A stretch of 64,000 nt of DNA, from the NCBI RefSeq assembly GCF_038066635.1, contig NZ_JBBUTI010000007.1, positions 248,001 through 312,000 on the forward strand. Reading direction: 5' to 3'. Made by a program: the position numbers and the translations under genes. Under the pieces are notes generated by a model. The model was not told where the DNA came from. It worked only from the letters and a program-made list of their open reading frames with translations, and searched no databases. Positions 38,023 through 47,475 of this stretch are shown in pieces; the first letter of the stretch is position 1; the number at the start of each line of letters is the position of its first letter. Origin of the DNA: Ideonella margarita (GTDB lineage: Bacteria > Pseudomonadota > Gammaproteobacteria > Burkholderiales > Burkholderiaceae_C).

Positions 38023-38853
38023 TCAGACGGCCACCGGCGCCTTGATCGGCGCGTGGTGCTGGTACTCGAGCACTTCGAAGTCCTCGTAGACGTAGTCAAA
38101 GATCGAGTCCGGCTTGCGCTTGATGTTCAGCACCGGGTAGGGGTGCGGGGCGCGCGCCAGCTGGGTTTCAACCTGCTCGAAGTGGTTGTTGTAGAGGTGG
38201 CAGTCGCCGCCCGTCCAGATGAAATCGCCGACGTCCAGATTGCATTGCTGGGCCAGCATGTGGGTCAGCAGCGCGTAGCTGGCGATATTGAAGGGCACGC
38301 CCAGGAAGATGTCAGCGCTGCGCTGGTAGAGCTGGCAACTCAGCTTGCCACGGCCACCGGCCTCGGTGGGCGGCGCCACATAGAACTGGAAGAAGGCGTG
38401 GCAGGGCATCAGCGCCATCTGGTCGAGCTCGGCCACGTTCCAGGCGCTGACGATGATGCGGCGCGAATCCGGGTTGGTCTTGAGCTGCCTCACGACCTCG
38501 CTGATCTGGTCGATATGGCCGCCGTCGGGCTTGGGCCAGTTGCGCCACTGCACGCCGTACACCGGCCCCAGGCTGCCGTCTTCACGGGCCCATTCGTCCC
38601 AGATGGTGCAGCCGTTGTCCTGCAGCCATTTCACGTTGGAATCGCCACGCAGGAACCACAGCAGTTCCACGATCACGGCCTTCAGGAAGACCTTCTTGGT
38701 CGTGACGAGGGGGAAGCCTTCGTTCAGATCGAAGCGCATCTGGTGGCCGAACACGCTGCGCGTGCCGGTGCCGGTGCGGTCACCCTTGGCCACGCCATGC
38801 TCGTAGACATGGCGCATGAAGTCTTCGTATTGCGAGCGTACTGGGCGGGTCAC
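38023..38853 (-). CDS. thyA: Thymidylate synthase
   Basis: 276 residues from a GTG at 38853 (TRPVRSQYEDFMRHV); the ATG at 38817 would cut conserved residues, and the frame open further upstream is not ThyA-like. Motifs: GDRTGTGT, FLRGDSNVKWL, catalytic Cys151 in LMPCHAFFQFYV and the later YQRSADIFLGVPFNIASYA. Makes dTMP from dUMP. No clear Shine-Dalgarno precedes the GTG. Confidence 0.94.
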   Translation of the reverse strand: MTRPVRSQYEDFMRHVYEHGVAKGDRTGTGTRSVFGHQMRFDLNEGFPLVTTKKVFLKAVIVELLWFLRGDSNVKWLQDNGCTIWDEWAREDGSLGPVYGVQWRNWPKPDGGHIDQISEVVRQLKTNPDSRRIIVSAWNVAELDQMALMPCHAFFQFYVAPPTEAGGRGKLSCQLYQRSADIFLGVPFNIASYALLTHMLAQQCNLDVGDFIWTGGDCHLYNNHFEQVETQLARAPHPYPVLNIKRKPDSIFDYVYEDFEVLEYQHHAPIKAPVAV

Positions 38854-38914
38854 GATAGGCGGCTGGGTTGGGTCTGGAAGGCGGGGCAGCGGCGCTGCCT
38901 CCGGAGGTTCGCAA

Positions 38915-40738
38915 TTATCCCTGCGTTGGAGCACTGGTGATGGCCGGCATGGGCAGGCCGGTCTGGAACTGCATCGCGGCCAGACGGGCATACAGCCCGC
39001 CTCGGGCCACGAGTTCGGCGTGTGTACCTTCCTCCACGATGCGGCCCTGGTCAAGCACCACGATGCGGTCGGCGCGCTGCACCGTGGCCAGCCGGTGGGC
39101 AATGACCAGGGTCGTGCGGTCCTTCATCGCGGTTTCCAGCGCGGCCTGCACCATGTGTTCACTCTCTGCGTCGAGTGCGCTGGTGGCTTCGTCGAGCAAG
39201 AGCAGCGGCGGGTTCTTCAGCATGGCGCGGGCAATGCTGATGCGCTGGCGCTGGCCACCGGACAGCCGCACGCCACGCTCGCCCAGGAAGCTGTCGTAGC
39301 CGCCGGGCAGGGCCAGGATGAAGTCGTGCGCATAGGCGGCCTTGGCGGCGGCGATGACTTCGGCGTCGGACGCTTCGGGGCGGCCGTAGCGGATGTTCTC
39401 CAGCGCGCTCGCCGAGAAAATCACGCTGTCCTGCGGCACGATGCCGATGCGCTGCCGCAGGGCGTGCATGTCGGCCTGGCGCACATCCACGCCGTCGACC
39501 GTGATCTGGCCATGTTGGGTGTCATAGAGGCGCAGCAGCAGTTGCAGCACGGTGGACTTGCCGGCGCCGCTCGGGCCCACCAGCGCCACCGTTTCACCAG
39601 CCTTGATGTTCAGCGACAGCGACTGCAAGGCCGGCTGACCGGGGCGCGACGGGTAGGTGAAGTTCACTTCCGACAGGCTCACCTCGGAGCCACCGCTGGC
39701 AGGCGGCAGCGCCACCGGGTGCGTCGGGTTGGTCACCGGTGATTCGGCATGCAGCAATTCCATCAGGCGCTCGGTGGCGCCTGCGGCGCGCAGCAGGTCG
39801 CCATAGACCTCGGAGAGGACGGCCACCGAACTCACCAGCACGGCCACGTACAACACGGTCTGGCCCAGGTGGCCTGCGGTGATGTCCCCACTCAGCACGG
39901 CCTGCGTGCCCTGATACAGGCCCCACAGCAGCGCGCCAAAGGTGGCCGTGATGATGAAGGCCACCAGCACCGCACGGATGCGGGTGCGCTTGCGGGCGGT
40001 GTCGAAGGCGCTTTCGGTGCTGGCATCGAAGCGGCGGGCCTCAGCGCCTTCCTGGGTGTAGCTCTGCACCACGGGCACGGCGTTCAGCACTTCGCTGGCG
40101 ATGGCGCTGGCGTCGGCCACGCGGTCCTGGCTGGCGCGGCTGAGCTTGCGCACCCGGCGCCCGAAATACACGGCCGGCAGCACCACCAGCACCAGCATGC
40201 CCAGCACCTGCAGCATCACGCGCGGGTTCGTGATCACCAGCATCAACAGCGCACCCGAGCCCATGACGGCATTGCGCAGGCCCATGCTGAGTGATGAGCC
40301 AACGACGGTCTGCACCAGCGTCGTGTCGGTGGTCAGGCGGCTCAGCACTTCGCCGGTGGCGGTGGTTTCGAAGAACTCGGGGCTCTGGCGGATGACGTGG
40401 GCGTACACGGCGTTGCGCAGGTCGGCGGTGACCCGCTCACCCAGCCAGCTGACCATGTAGAACCGCGACGCCGAAAACACGCCCAGCGCAGCGCCCACCG
40501 CAAACAGGGCACCGAAATGCTCGCGCAGGCCCATGACACGCTGACCGGGGTCAGCAGCCACCAGGCCCTGGTCGATCAGGCTCTTGAGCGCCGCCGGCAA
40601 CACCAGCGTGGCCACGGCGGCCAGCACCATGAACAGCACGGCCAGGGCGATGCGCCCGCGATAGGGCCGCAGGAACGGCGACAAGCCGGACAGCGAGCGT
40701 GGCGTGGCAGCGGCGGGCCGCTCAGAGTTTTTGGACAT
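38915..40738 (-). CDS. ABC exporter (MsbA/ABCB half-transporter)
   Basis: 607 residues from ATG 40738 (MSKNSERPAAATPR). Fused membrane domain (six predicted helices, residues about 25-310) and ATPase domain with Walker A GPSGAGKST, signature LSGGQRQR, Walker B LLLLDEATSALD and the H-loop IAHRL. Such half-transporters dimerise to export lipids or drugs; the substrate is not clear. It diverges from a MarR-type regulator and shares with it the intergenic palindrome at 40838-40859. Confidence 0.92.
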   Translation of the reverse strand: MSKNSERPAAATPRSLSGLSPFLRPYRGRIALAVLFMVLAAVATLVLPAALKSLIDQGLVAADPGQRVMGLREHFGALFAVGAALGVFSASRFYMVSWLGERVTADLRNAVYAHVIRQSPEFFETTATGEVLSRLTTDTTLVQTVVGSSLSMGLRNAVMGSGALLMLVITNPRVMLQVLGMLVLVVLPAVYFGRRVRKLSRASQDRVADASAIASEVLNAVPVVQSYTQEGAEARRFDASTESAFDTARKRTRIRAVLVAFIITATFGALLWGLYQGTQAVLSGDITAGHLGQTVLYVAVLVSSVAVLSEVYGDLLRAAGATERLMELLHAESPVTNPTHPVALPPASGGSEVSLSEVNFTYPSRPGQPALQSLSLNIKAGETVALVGPSGAGKSTVLQLLLRLYDTQHGQITVDGVDVRQADMHALRQRIGIVPQDSVIFSASALENIRYGRPEASDAEVIAAAKAAYAHDFILALPGGYDSFLGERGVRLSGGQRQRISIARAMLKNPPLLLLDEATSALDAESEHMVQAALETAMKDRTTLVIAHRLATVQRADRIVVLDQGRIVEEGTHAELVARGGLYARLAAMQFQTGLPMPAITSAPTQG

Positions 40739-40837
40739 GGGGTGTTGGCAAGGCGGGCAGGAGCAGTAGCGGGGCAGTGTAGGCAAGGTGGGGCTGGCGG
40801 CGGTGCCTGCAAGCCCCCAGAAAATCATAGGCTATTC

Positions 40838-40859
40838 AATTATTGTTCAAACAATCATT
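40838..40859. promoter_or_regulatory. AT-rich palindromic operator, MarR/ABC intergenic region
   Basis: AATTATTGTT-CA-AACAATCATT is a near-perfect palindrome in the 136-bp divergent space; flanking ATAGGC (40828-40833) and GCCTAT (40859-40864) extend it asymmetrically. Its low GC stands out from the surrounding GC-rich DNA. The size and symmetry fit a MarR-family site. Minus-strand -35/-10-like boxes overlap it, so it could control both directions. Confidence 0.65.
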
Positions 40860-40874
40860 GCCTATGCAATTAAT

Positions 40875-41387
40875 ATGGCGGCCATGCCAAGCACGCCCCC
40901 CAAGTCCGTCACCTTCTACCGCCCGGGTGAATACAGCCCGGAAGAGAGCGTGGGTTACCTGATGCGCCAGGTGTTGAGTTCGGTGGTCAACCAGGCCGAT
41001 GCCCGCCTGGTCGATTGGGACCTGACGCATGCCCAGTGGTTGCCGCTGTTCAAGCTGCGTGCCGACGCCAGCCACACCGTGGCCAGCTTGGCGCGCACCC
41101 TTGACACCGACCCCGGCGCCATGACTCGCTCACTCGACCGGCTGGAAGCCAAGGGCCTGGTCGTGCGCGAGCGGTCCACCACCGATCGTCGGGTGGTGCA
41201 TCTGCGGCTCACGACCGAGGGGCAGCGCGTGGCAGACCAGGTGCCCCCGGTGCTGGCCGGTGTGCTCAACGGCCACCTGGCCGGTTTCACGAAAGCCGAA
41301 TGGCAGACGCTGCTGCAACTGCTGACCCGCATGCTGGCCAATGGCGAAGCGATGCGCGCGTCCACCACCCCAACCACCAACGAATGA
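40875..41387 (+). CDS. MarR-family transcriptional regulator
   Basis: 170 residues from ATG 40875; a second ATG is 9 bases on. Winged-helix MarR features: WDLTHAQWLPLFKL, VASLARTLDTDPGAMTRSLDRLEAKGLVVRERS (recognition helix and wing), DRRVVHLRLT. It heads an operon with an outer-membrane factor, an EmrA-like adaptor and an EmrB-like pump and overlaps the next gene by 4 bp, so it probably represses them in response to a drug or phenolic ligand. Confidence 0.92.
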   Translation: MAAMPSTPPKSVTFYRPGEYSPEESVGYLMRQVLSSVVNQADARLVDWDLTHAQWLPLFKLRADASHTVASLARTLDTDPGAMTRSLDRLEAKGLVVRERSTTDRRVVHLRLTTEGQRVADQVPPVLAGVLNGHLAGFTKAEWQTLLQLLTRMLANGEAMRASTTPTTNE

Positions 41388-42829
41388 ACATGCTGAATCT
41401 GCACAACTCTGCAAGCGCCCCGGGTGGCGTGCGCCTGGCCTGCCTGCTGGCGCTGGTCGGTGGCTTGGCTCTGGGCTTGTCAGGCTGCGCCTCCACCGGT
41501 GACGCCCCCACGGCCCTGACCATGAAGGCCCCTGCCGATGCGGGCCTGGCGCCCACCGACACCGGTGTGGTGGCCGCGCGCTGGTGGCTGGCGCTGGGCG
41601 ACCCACGGCTGAATGCCCTGGTCGATCAAGCGCTGGCCAACCAGCCCAGCCTGGCCGTGGCGCAAGCCCGGGTGCAGCGCGCCCAGGCCCTGGCCGGGCT
41701 GACCGATGCCGTCAGCGGCCCGCAAGTGGGCTTGCAGGTGGATGTGGCCCGGCAGCGGTACACGGCCAATGGTCTGGTGCCCAAGCCGGTGGCTGGCAGC
41801 GTGTACGACAGCGGCACGCTGCAGGTCGGCGCCAGCTGGTCGCCGGACTTTTTTGGCCAGCACGCTGCCGAACTGGCAGCTGCGCTCGGCCAGGTGAAGG
41901 CGGCCCAGGTTGAGGCCAGTGGCGCCGCGCAATGGCTGGCTGCCCAGGTGGCCCGCAGCTACGTGGGGCTGGCCCGCCTGCAAGCGCAGCGTGAGGTGAG
42001 CGAGGCCGCGCTGGCGCAGCGCCAGGCCATGCTGGCCTTGACACGTCAGCGCGTGGCTGCCGGCCTCGACACCCAGGTGGAGTTGACCCAGGCCGACGGC
42101 GCCTTGCCCGACACCCGCAACCAGCTGGCGCAGCTCGATGAGCAGATCACGCTGGCGCGCCATCAACTGGCCACGCTGACGGGCCAGGCGCCGGGCGCGC
42201 TGGCCACCTTGTCGCCAACCCTGGCTGGCCTGACGCTGCCGGCGGTGCCCGAGCAGGTGGGCGCCGATCTGCTGGGCCGTCGGCCGGATGTGGTGGCAGC
42301 CCGCTGGCGGGTCGAGGCCGCACAGCAGGACGTGGCCGTGGCCCGCGCGCAGTTCTATCCGAACGTGAACCTCACTGCCTTTGTCGGCCTGAACGCGCTG
42401 GGCCTGGACAACGTGCTGCAGGGCAGCAGCCGCCAGATGGGCGTGGCCCCGGCTTTGCGCCTGCCACTGTTTGACGGCGGCCGGCTGCGCGCGCAGTGGC
42501 AAGGCCGCCAGGCGGAGCGTGATGTGGCGGTGGCCCAGTACAACGGCCTGGTGCTGGACGCGGCCCGCGAAGCCGCCGATAGCCTGAGCACCCTGCATTC
42601 ACTGCAACTGCAGCAGCGCGAGCAGGCCGCGGCACTGGCCAGCGCCGAGCGCGCCCATGAGTTGGCCCGCCAGCGCTATGCCGCCGGTCTGGGCAACTAC
42701 CTGATCGTGCTCAGCACCGAATCCCCCTTGCTGGCGCAGCGCCGGCTGGCCGCAGATCTGCAGGCCCGCCAGCTGGATGCCCGCATCGCCCTGATGAAGG
42801 CACTGGGCGGCGGTTGGTCTGACAGCTAA
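41384..42829 (+). CDS. Efflux outer membrane lipoprotein (OprM/NodT type)
   Basis: 481 residues, ATGA-overlapping the MarR gene. Lipoprotein signal with a lipobox at LSGC (residues about 32-35), then two repeats of the outer membrane factor family (WWLALGDPRLNALVDQAL; ADLLGRRPDVVAARWRVEAA; RLPLFDGGRLRAQ). Forms the trimeric TolC-like outer duct for the EmrAB-type pump encoded downstream. Confidence 0.92.
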   Translation: MNMLNLHNSASAPGGVRLACLLALVGGLALGLSGCASTGDAPTALTMKAPADAGLAPTDTGVVAARWWLALGDPRLNALVDQALANQPSLAVAQARVQRAQALAGLTDAVSGPQVGLQVDVARQRYTANGLVPKPVAGSVYDSGTLQVGASWSPDFFGQHAAELAAALGQVKAAQVEASGAAQWLAAQVARSYVGLARLQAQREVSEAALAQRQAMLALTRQRVAAGLDTQVELTQADGALPDTRNQLAQLDEQITLARHQLATLTGQAPGALATLSPTLAGLTLPAVPEQVGADLLGRRPDVVAARWRVEAAQQDVAVARAQFYPNVNLTAFVGLNALGLDNVLQGSSRQMGVAPALRLPLFDGGRLRAQWQGRQAERDVAVAQYNGLVLDAAREAADSLSTLHSLQLQQREQAAALASAERAHELARQRYAAGLGNYLIVLSTESPLLAQRRLAADLQARQLDARIALMKALGGGWSDS

Positions 42830-42888
42830 AACGCGCGCCCCGACGCCCTGCCGAACACCTCTGAACCCCATTTGAAGCACACCCAGCC

Positions 42889-44142
42889 ATGAGCGAACTC
42901 AACCAAACCGAAGCCAGCAATGCCCGCCGACGCGGCCTGACCCTGATTGCCGCAGCCGCCGTGCTGGCCGGCCTGGGCTGGGGTGGCTGGCACTGGTGGC
43001 ATGGCCGCCACCAGCAAGCCACCGACAACGCCTATGTGGCGGGCAACGTGGTGCAGATCACGCCGCAACTGGCCGGCACGGTGGTGGCCATCCAGGCCGA
43101 CGACACCGACTACGTCAAGGCGGGCCAGGTGCTGGTGCGCCTGGACCCAGCCGATGCCCGCGTCGCACTGGAACAAGCCCAGGCCCAGCTGGCGCAAACG
43201 GTGCGCGAAGTGCGCACGCTGTTCGCCAACAACAGCACCTTGTCGGCGCAGGTGAAGACCCGCGAAGCGGATGTGGCCCGCGCCCAGGCTGAACTGGCCC
43301 GCGCACAGGATGACGTGAACCGCCGCAGCCCGCTGGTGGCAAACGGCGCCGTGGGCAAGGAAGAGTTCCAGCACGCCACCGCGCAGCTGGCAGCCGCCCG
43401 CAGCACGGCGGCTGCCGCCCAGTCGGCCCTGCAGGCGGCCCGTGAACAACTGGCCGCCGGCCAGACCCAGACCGACGGCATCAGCCCGGAGCAGCATCCG
43501 CAAGTGCTGCGTGCCGCGGCCCGCGTGCGTGAAGCGCACCTGGCGGTGCAGCGCGCCGATGTGGTCGCGCCGGTGGATGGCCACATTGCCAAGCGCGGTG
43601 TGCAGATCGGCCAACGCGTGCAGGCCGGCGCGCCGCTGATGACGCTGGTGTCGCTGAACCAGCTGTGGGTGGATGCGAACTTCAAGGAAAGCCAGCTGCA
43701 GGCGCTGCGCATCGGCCAGCCGGCTGAGCTGGAAGCCGATGTGTACGGCCAGAAGGTGGTGTTCCACGGCACCGTGGTGGGCCTGGGTGCCGGCACGGGC
43801 TCGGCGTTCGCCTTGCTGCCTGCGCAGAACGCGACTGGCAACTGGATCAAGGTGGTGCAGCGCGTGCCGGTGCGCATCAGCCTCGACCCCAAGGAGTTGG
43901 CCGAGCATCCGCTGCGCGTGGGTTTGTCGATGGAAGTGACGATCGACACCGCTGACCAATCCGGCAAGTCGCTGGCGGATGTGCCGCGCACGGCGGCTGG
44001 GGTGAGCACCTCGGCGCCCGAATCGCAGCAGAAGCAGGCGGACGCCGACGTGGCCCGCATCGTGTCGGCTGGCCTGGGCCGCAAGGTGGCGATGCGCATG
44101 GATGCGCCCGGCCAAGCCGGCGCTGCCGTGGCACACCCCTGA
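42889..44142 (+). CDS. EmrA-like HlyD-family periplasmic adaptor
   Basis: 417 residues. N-terminal membrane helix (about residues 18-34), then the adaptor signature TDNAYVAGNVVQITPQLAGTV, a long alpha-helical hairpin (residues about 95-200, Ala/Gln/Glu-rich) and the C-terminal lipoyl/barrel part (VVAPVDGHIAKRGVQIGQRV; LWVDANFKESQL). Links the inner pump to the outer-membrane duct. The gene order MarR-OMF-EmrA-EmrB supports a multidrug function. Confidence 0.92.
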   Translation: MSELNQTEASNARRRGLTLIAAAAVLAGLGWGGWHWWHGRHQQATDNAYVAGNVVQITPQLAGTVVAIQADDTDYVKAGQVLVRLDPADARVALEQAQAQLAQTVREVRTLFANNSTLSAQVKTREADVARAQAELARAQDDVNRRSPLVANGAVGKEEFQHATAQLAAARSTAAAAQSALQAAREQLAAGQTQTDGISPEQHPQVLRAAARVREAHLAVQRADVVAPVDGHIAKRGVQIGQRVQAGAPLMTLVSLNQLWVDANFKESQLQALRIGQPAELEADVYGQKVVFHGTVVGLGAGTGSAFALLPAQNATGNWIKVVQRVPVRISLDPKELAEHPLRVGLSMEVTIDTADQSGKSLADVPRTAAGVSTSAPESQQKQADADVARIVSAGLGRKVAMRMDAPGQAGAAVAHP

Positions 44143-44154
44143 TCGGGCTCGTCG

Positions 44155-45783
44155 ATGAGTGACATCGCTCAACCCGCGCCCGGTATCCCGGCGTCGCATG
44201 CAGGCCCGGCCGCCCCCGCACAGCCGCCTGCACCTGCCGAGGCGCTCGCACCACTGACCGGCATGCCGCTGCTGCTGGGCACGCTGTCGCTGTCGCTGGC
44301 GACCTTCATGAACGTGCTCGATTCGTCGATCGCGAATGTCTCGATTCCGGCGATTGCCGGCGACTTGGGCGTGAGCCCGGGGCAGGGCACCTGGGTCATC
44401 ACCAGCTTCGGGGTGGCGAATGCCATTTCGGTGCCCTTGACCGGCTGGCTCACCCAGCGCTTCGGTGCGGTGCGCCTGTTCACGGCCAGCGTGCTGCTGT
44501 TCGTGCTGACGAGCTGGCTGTGCGGCTTTGCCTCATCGCTGGAAATGCTGGTGCTGTTCCGCGTGCTGCAAGGCCTGGTGGCCGGCCCGATGATTCCGCT
44601 GTCGCAGACGCTGCTGCTCTCCAGCTACCCGCGCACCAAGGCCGGCATGGCGCTGGCGCTGTGGGGCGTGACAACGCTGGTGGCGCCGGTGGTGGGGCCG
44701 CTGCTCGGCGGCTGGATCACCGACAACGTTTCATGGCCGTGGATCTTCTACATCAATGTGCCGGTGGGCCTGCTGGCCGCAGGGCTGACCTGGGGCATCT
44801 ACCGCCACCGCGAAACACCCGTGCGCAAGCTGCCGATCGACACCGTGGGCCTGGCCTTGCTGGTGCTGTGGGTGGGCGCGCTGCAGCTGATGCTCGACAA
44901 GGGCAAGGAGCTGGATTGGTTTGCCTCCACCGAGATCGTGGTGCTGGGCTTGACCGCGCTGATCTCTTTTGCCGTGTTCGTGGTGTGGGAGCTGACCGAC
45001 GCGCACCCGGTGGTTGATCTGCGCCTGTTCAAGCGACGCAACTTCGCCTTCGGTGCGCTGGCGCTGTCACTGGCCTACGGCCTGTTCTTCGGCAACGTGG
45101 TGTTGATGCCGCTGTGGCTGCAACAGTGGATGGGCTACACGGCCACGAGTGCGGGCATGGCGCTGGCGCCGGTGGGTGTGCTGGCCATTTTGCTGACGCC
45201 GCTGGTGGGCAAGAAGGTGGCGGTGTGGGACCCCCGCAAGATGGCCACGGGCGCCTTCATCGTGTTCGCGCTGGTGCTGGGCCTGCGTTCGCAGTTCAAC
45301 ACCCAGACCGACTTTGCCCATGTGCTGGTGCCCACGCTGCTGCAGGGCGGCGCGATGGCCTTCTTCTTCATCCCGCTGACCACCTTGACCCTGGCCGGGC
45401 TGACGCCGGACCGCATTCCGGCGGCGGCGGGCTTGAGCAACTTCGTGCGGATCACGGCAGGCGCGATGGGCACGTCGATTGCCACCACCTTGTGGGACGA
45501 CCGGGCGGCGCTGCACCATGCCCACCTGACAGAAACGCTGGTGGAGGGACAGGGCGTCTTTGCCCAGACGCTGGCCCAGTTGCAGCAGGCGGGCTTGTCG
45601 CTGCCGCAGGCCTTGGCGCAGGTCAACCGCCTGCTGGACCAGCAGGCCTATACCCGCGCGGCAGACGACATCTTCCTGGGCTCGGCCTGCCTGTTCCTGA
45701 TGCTGATCGGGTTCATCTGGCTGACGCGACGTCCGCCCCGCACGCCGGGAGCGGCTGCGGTGGATGCCGGTGGCGCACACTGA
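44155..45783 (+). CDS. DHA2-family MFS efflux pump (EmrB/QacA type)
   Basis: 542 residues with about 14 predicted membrane helices. Motif C-type VLDSSIANVSIPAIAGDL, GWLTQRFGAVRLF (motif A) and LGGWITDNVSWPWIFYINVPVG (typical of EmrB) are present. A Pro/Ala-rich cytoplasmic N-terminus of about 30 residues precedes the first helix. It pumps hydrophobic drugs using the proton gradient and is the inner-membrane part of the tripartite system. Confidence 0.93.
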   Translation: MSDIAQPAPGIPASHAGPAAPAQPPAPAEALAPLTGMPLLLGTLSLSLATFMNVLDSSIANVSIPAIAGDLGVSPGQGTWVITSFGVANAISVPLTGWLTQRFGAVRLFTASVLLFVLTSWLCGFASSLEMLVLFRVLQGLVAGPMIPLSQTLLLSSYPRTKAGMALALWGVTTLVAPVVGPLLGGWITDNVSWPWIFYINVPVGLLAAGLTWGIYRHRETPVRKLPIDTVGLALLVLWVGALQLMLDKGKELDWFASTEIVVLGLTALISFAVFVVWELTDAHPVVDLRLFKRRNFAFGALALSLAYGLFFGNVVLMPLWLQQWMGYTATSAGMALAPVGVLAILLTPLVGKKVAVWDPRKMATGAFIVFALVLGLRSQFNTQTDFAHVLVPTLLQGGAMAFFFIPLTTLTLAGLTPDRIPAAAGLSNFVRITAGAMGTSIATTLWDDRAALHHAHLTETLVEGQGVFAQTLAQLQQAGLSLPQALAQVNRLLDQQAYTRAADDIFLGSACLFLMLIGFIWLTRRPPRTPGAAAVDAGGAH

Positions 45784-45824
45784 GGGTGTGAGCACTGAGG
45801 ACGCGCGCTGACACCGCAGGGCGT

Positions 45825-46040
45825 TCAGCCCTCGGTGCCTGCGTCGGTGCCAATGTCCGTTTCTGAAGATGGGTCAGCAGCCGGATCCGGCAGCCGGCCT
45901 CGGCGGGCCAGAGCCTCCCGCAGCAGGTACTCGATCTGGGCATTGGCGCTGCGCAGCTCCTGCGCCGCCAGCCGTTCGATCTGGGCCCACAGCGCGGGGT
46001 CGATGCGCAGCGGGTAGCTCTTCTTTCCGGGGCTGGCCAT
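45825..46040 (-). CDS. Small Arc-like ribbon-helix-helix protein
   Basis: 71 residues. The strand-helix-helix pattern SYPLRIDPALWAQIERLAAQELRSANAQIEYLLREAL (residues about 8-45, in pieces) fits the Arc/HicB-antitoxin DNA-binding fold; the C-terminal 20 residues are acidic and Pro-rich. It is the last gene of the SPFH operon, 4 bp after the membrane-protein gene. No partner toxin is adjacent, so a transcription regulator of its own operon is more likely than an antitoxin. Confidence 0.75.
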   Translation of the reverse strand: MASPGKKSYPLRIDPALWAQIERLAAQELRSANAQIEYLLREALARRGRLPDPAADPSSETDIGTDAGTEG

Positions 46041-46044
46041 GCTG

Positions 46045-46548
46045 CTAGACCTGACTGCGGGGCGCCGCCTTCACCCCTGCCGCTTCCAGTGCGCGCAGCA
46101 GCCCGGTCGGGTCATTGGTGCCCAGCCGGAATGAGCGGCCGCTGGCGTCATCCACGCGAACGGCGTCGCAGCCTTCCACGTTGTAGAGCCAGCCACGGGC
46201 GGTGTAGCGAATGCCCCAGCCCTCGAGCCAGGTTGACCGCGTGGCGGCCACGCCTGACAGTTGCCCCAGCGGCCGTTGCCACTGCGGAAAGCCCAGCCAG
46301 CCCATCGACCACCGCAGCCGGTCGCGCTCGACGGTGATCGTCATGCTGCCAAACACCAGCACCCCCAGGCCGCAGAACAGCGCCGCCAGCGCCAATGCGG
46401 TGGGCTTGTCGACCCACCACCACACCGGCAACGGCTCCGGCAGTCGTGCGATGTAGCCAATACCCAGCAGGCCGCTGACCAGGCTGAGGGCCAGCCCGAA
46501 GCGGCTGATCTGGCGGTGGCGATAGCGGTACTCGTTGGTCGTCGACAT
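46045..46548 (-). CDS. Hypothetical membrane protein of the SPFH operon
   Basis: 167 residues. Two hydrophobic helices (residues about 18-34 and 48-70) followed by a beta-rich soluble domain (ITVERDRLRWSMGWLGFPQW; GWGIRYTARGWLYNVEG; VRVDDASGRSFRLGTNDP) that looks like a bacterial PH-type domain. The family is not recognised with certainty. It lies between the SPFH gene (28 bp) and the RHH gene. Confidence 0.65.
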   Translation of the reverse strand: MSTTNEYRYRHRQISRFGLALSLVSGLLGIGYIARLPEPLPVWWWVDKPTALALAALFCGLGVLVFGSMTITVERDRLRWSMGWLGFPQWQRPLGQLSGVAATRSTWLEGWGIRYTARGWLYNVEGCDAVRVDDASGRSFRLGTNDPTGLLRALEAAGVKAAPRSQV

Positions 46549-46576
46549 GGCGTCTCCTTCCAGCCCCAGGTGGGGG

Positions 46577-47458
46577 TCAGTTGTAGAGGGTGCCGGTGTT
46601 GACGATGGGCTGGGTGTCCTTGTCGGAGCACAGCACCACCAGCAGGTTGCTCACCATCGCGGCCTTGCGCTCGTCGTCCAGCTCCACGATGTGGCGTTCG
46701 GACAAGCCCTTCAGCGCCGCCTCGACCATGGTCACCGCGCCGTGCACGATCTTCGTGCGGGCGCTGATGATGGCTTCGGCTTGCTGGCGACGCAGCATCG
46801 CCTGGGCAATCTCCGCGCTGTAGGCCAGGTGGGTCAGCTTGGCGTCGAGGATGGTCACGCCGGCACCGGCCGCGCGAGATTGCAGCTCCTGCTGCAAGTC
46901 CTGGGCCACTTCGTCGATGCTGCCGCGCAGGGTGAGTTCGTCGGTTTCGGTGCTGTCGCCCGCGTCATAGGCATAGCGCGAGGCCAGGTGGCGCAGCGCG
47001 GTTTCGGCTTGCACCTTCACGTACAGCTCGAAGTCGTCCACCTCGAACACGGCCTGCGCGGTGTCGTCCACCTGCCAGACCACGGCGGCGCTGATGTCGA
47101 CCGGGTTGCCGCGTTTGTCGTTCACCTTCAGCGTGGGCATGGTCAGGTTGCGTGCCCGCAGCGAGATGGTGCGCTTCACATACAGGGGGCTGGCCCAGCG
47201 CAGGCCGGTCGAGCGGTCGGTGCCCCGGTATGCGCCGAACTGGGTGAGCAGGGCGGCGGTGTTGGGTTGCAGCATGTAGAGCCCCGAGAGCACCACCGCG
47301 CCAGCCACCGTCAACAGCGCCGTGACGTACCAAGGCGTGGCGTCAAAAGCAAAGGTGCGGCTGGCGATACCTGCCGCAATCAAGGCCACCCCAGCAGCCA
47401 CCGCTGCGTAGCCGCTCAGAGACTGGAAGCCGATTTCCGAATGTTGCTTGCGTGACAT
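46577..47458 (-). CDS. SPFH-domain (slipin/stomatin-like) membrane protein
   Basis: 293 residues. Two N-terminal hydrophobic segments (residues about 15-35 and 43-62), then the SPFH domain (YMLQPNTAALLTQFGAYRGTDRSTGLRWASPLYVKRTISLRARN; VVWQVDDTAQAVFEV) and a C-terminal helical part (AEIAQAMLRRQQAEAIISAR) used for oligomerisation. SPFH proteins form membrane scaffolds. A perfect palindrome sits 18-35 bp before its ATG. Confidence 0.9.
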   Translation of the reverse strand: MSRKQHSEIGFQSLSGYAAVAAGVALIAAGIASRTFAFDATPWYVTALLTVAGAVVLSGLYMLQPNTAALLTQFGAYRGTDRSTGLRWASPLYVKRTISLRARNLTMPTLKVNDKRGNPVDISAAVVWQVDDTAQAVFEVDDFELYVKVQAETALRHLASRYAYDAGDSTETDELTLRGSIDEVAQDLQQELQSRAAGAGVTILDAKLTHLAYSAEIAQAMLRRQQAEAIISARTKIVHGAVTMVEAALKGLSERHIVELDDERKAAMVSNLLVVLCSDKDTQPIVNTGTLYN

Positions 47459-47475
47459 GGTCGTCCCTCACAAAT

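Noticed and set aside
45825..46548. Toxin-antitoxin pair made of the RHH protein and its neighbour
   Set aside because: The neighbour is a membrane protein with no toxin features, and both share an operon with an SPFH gene.
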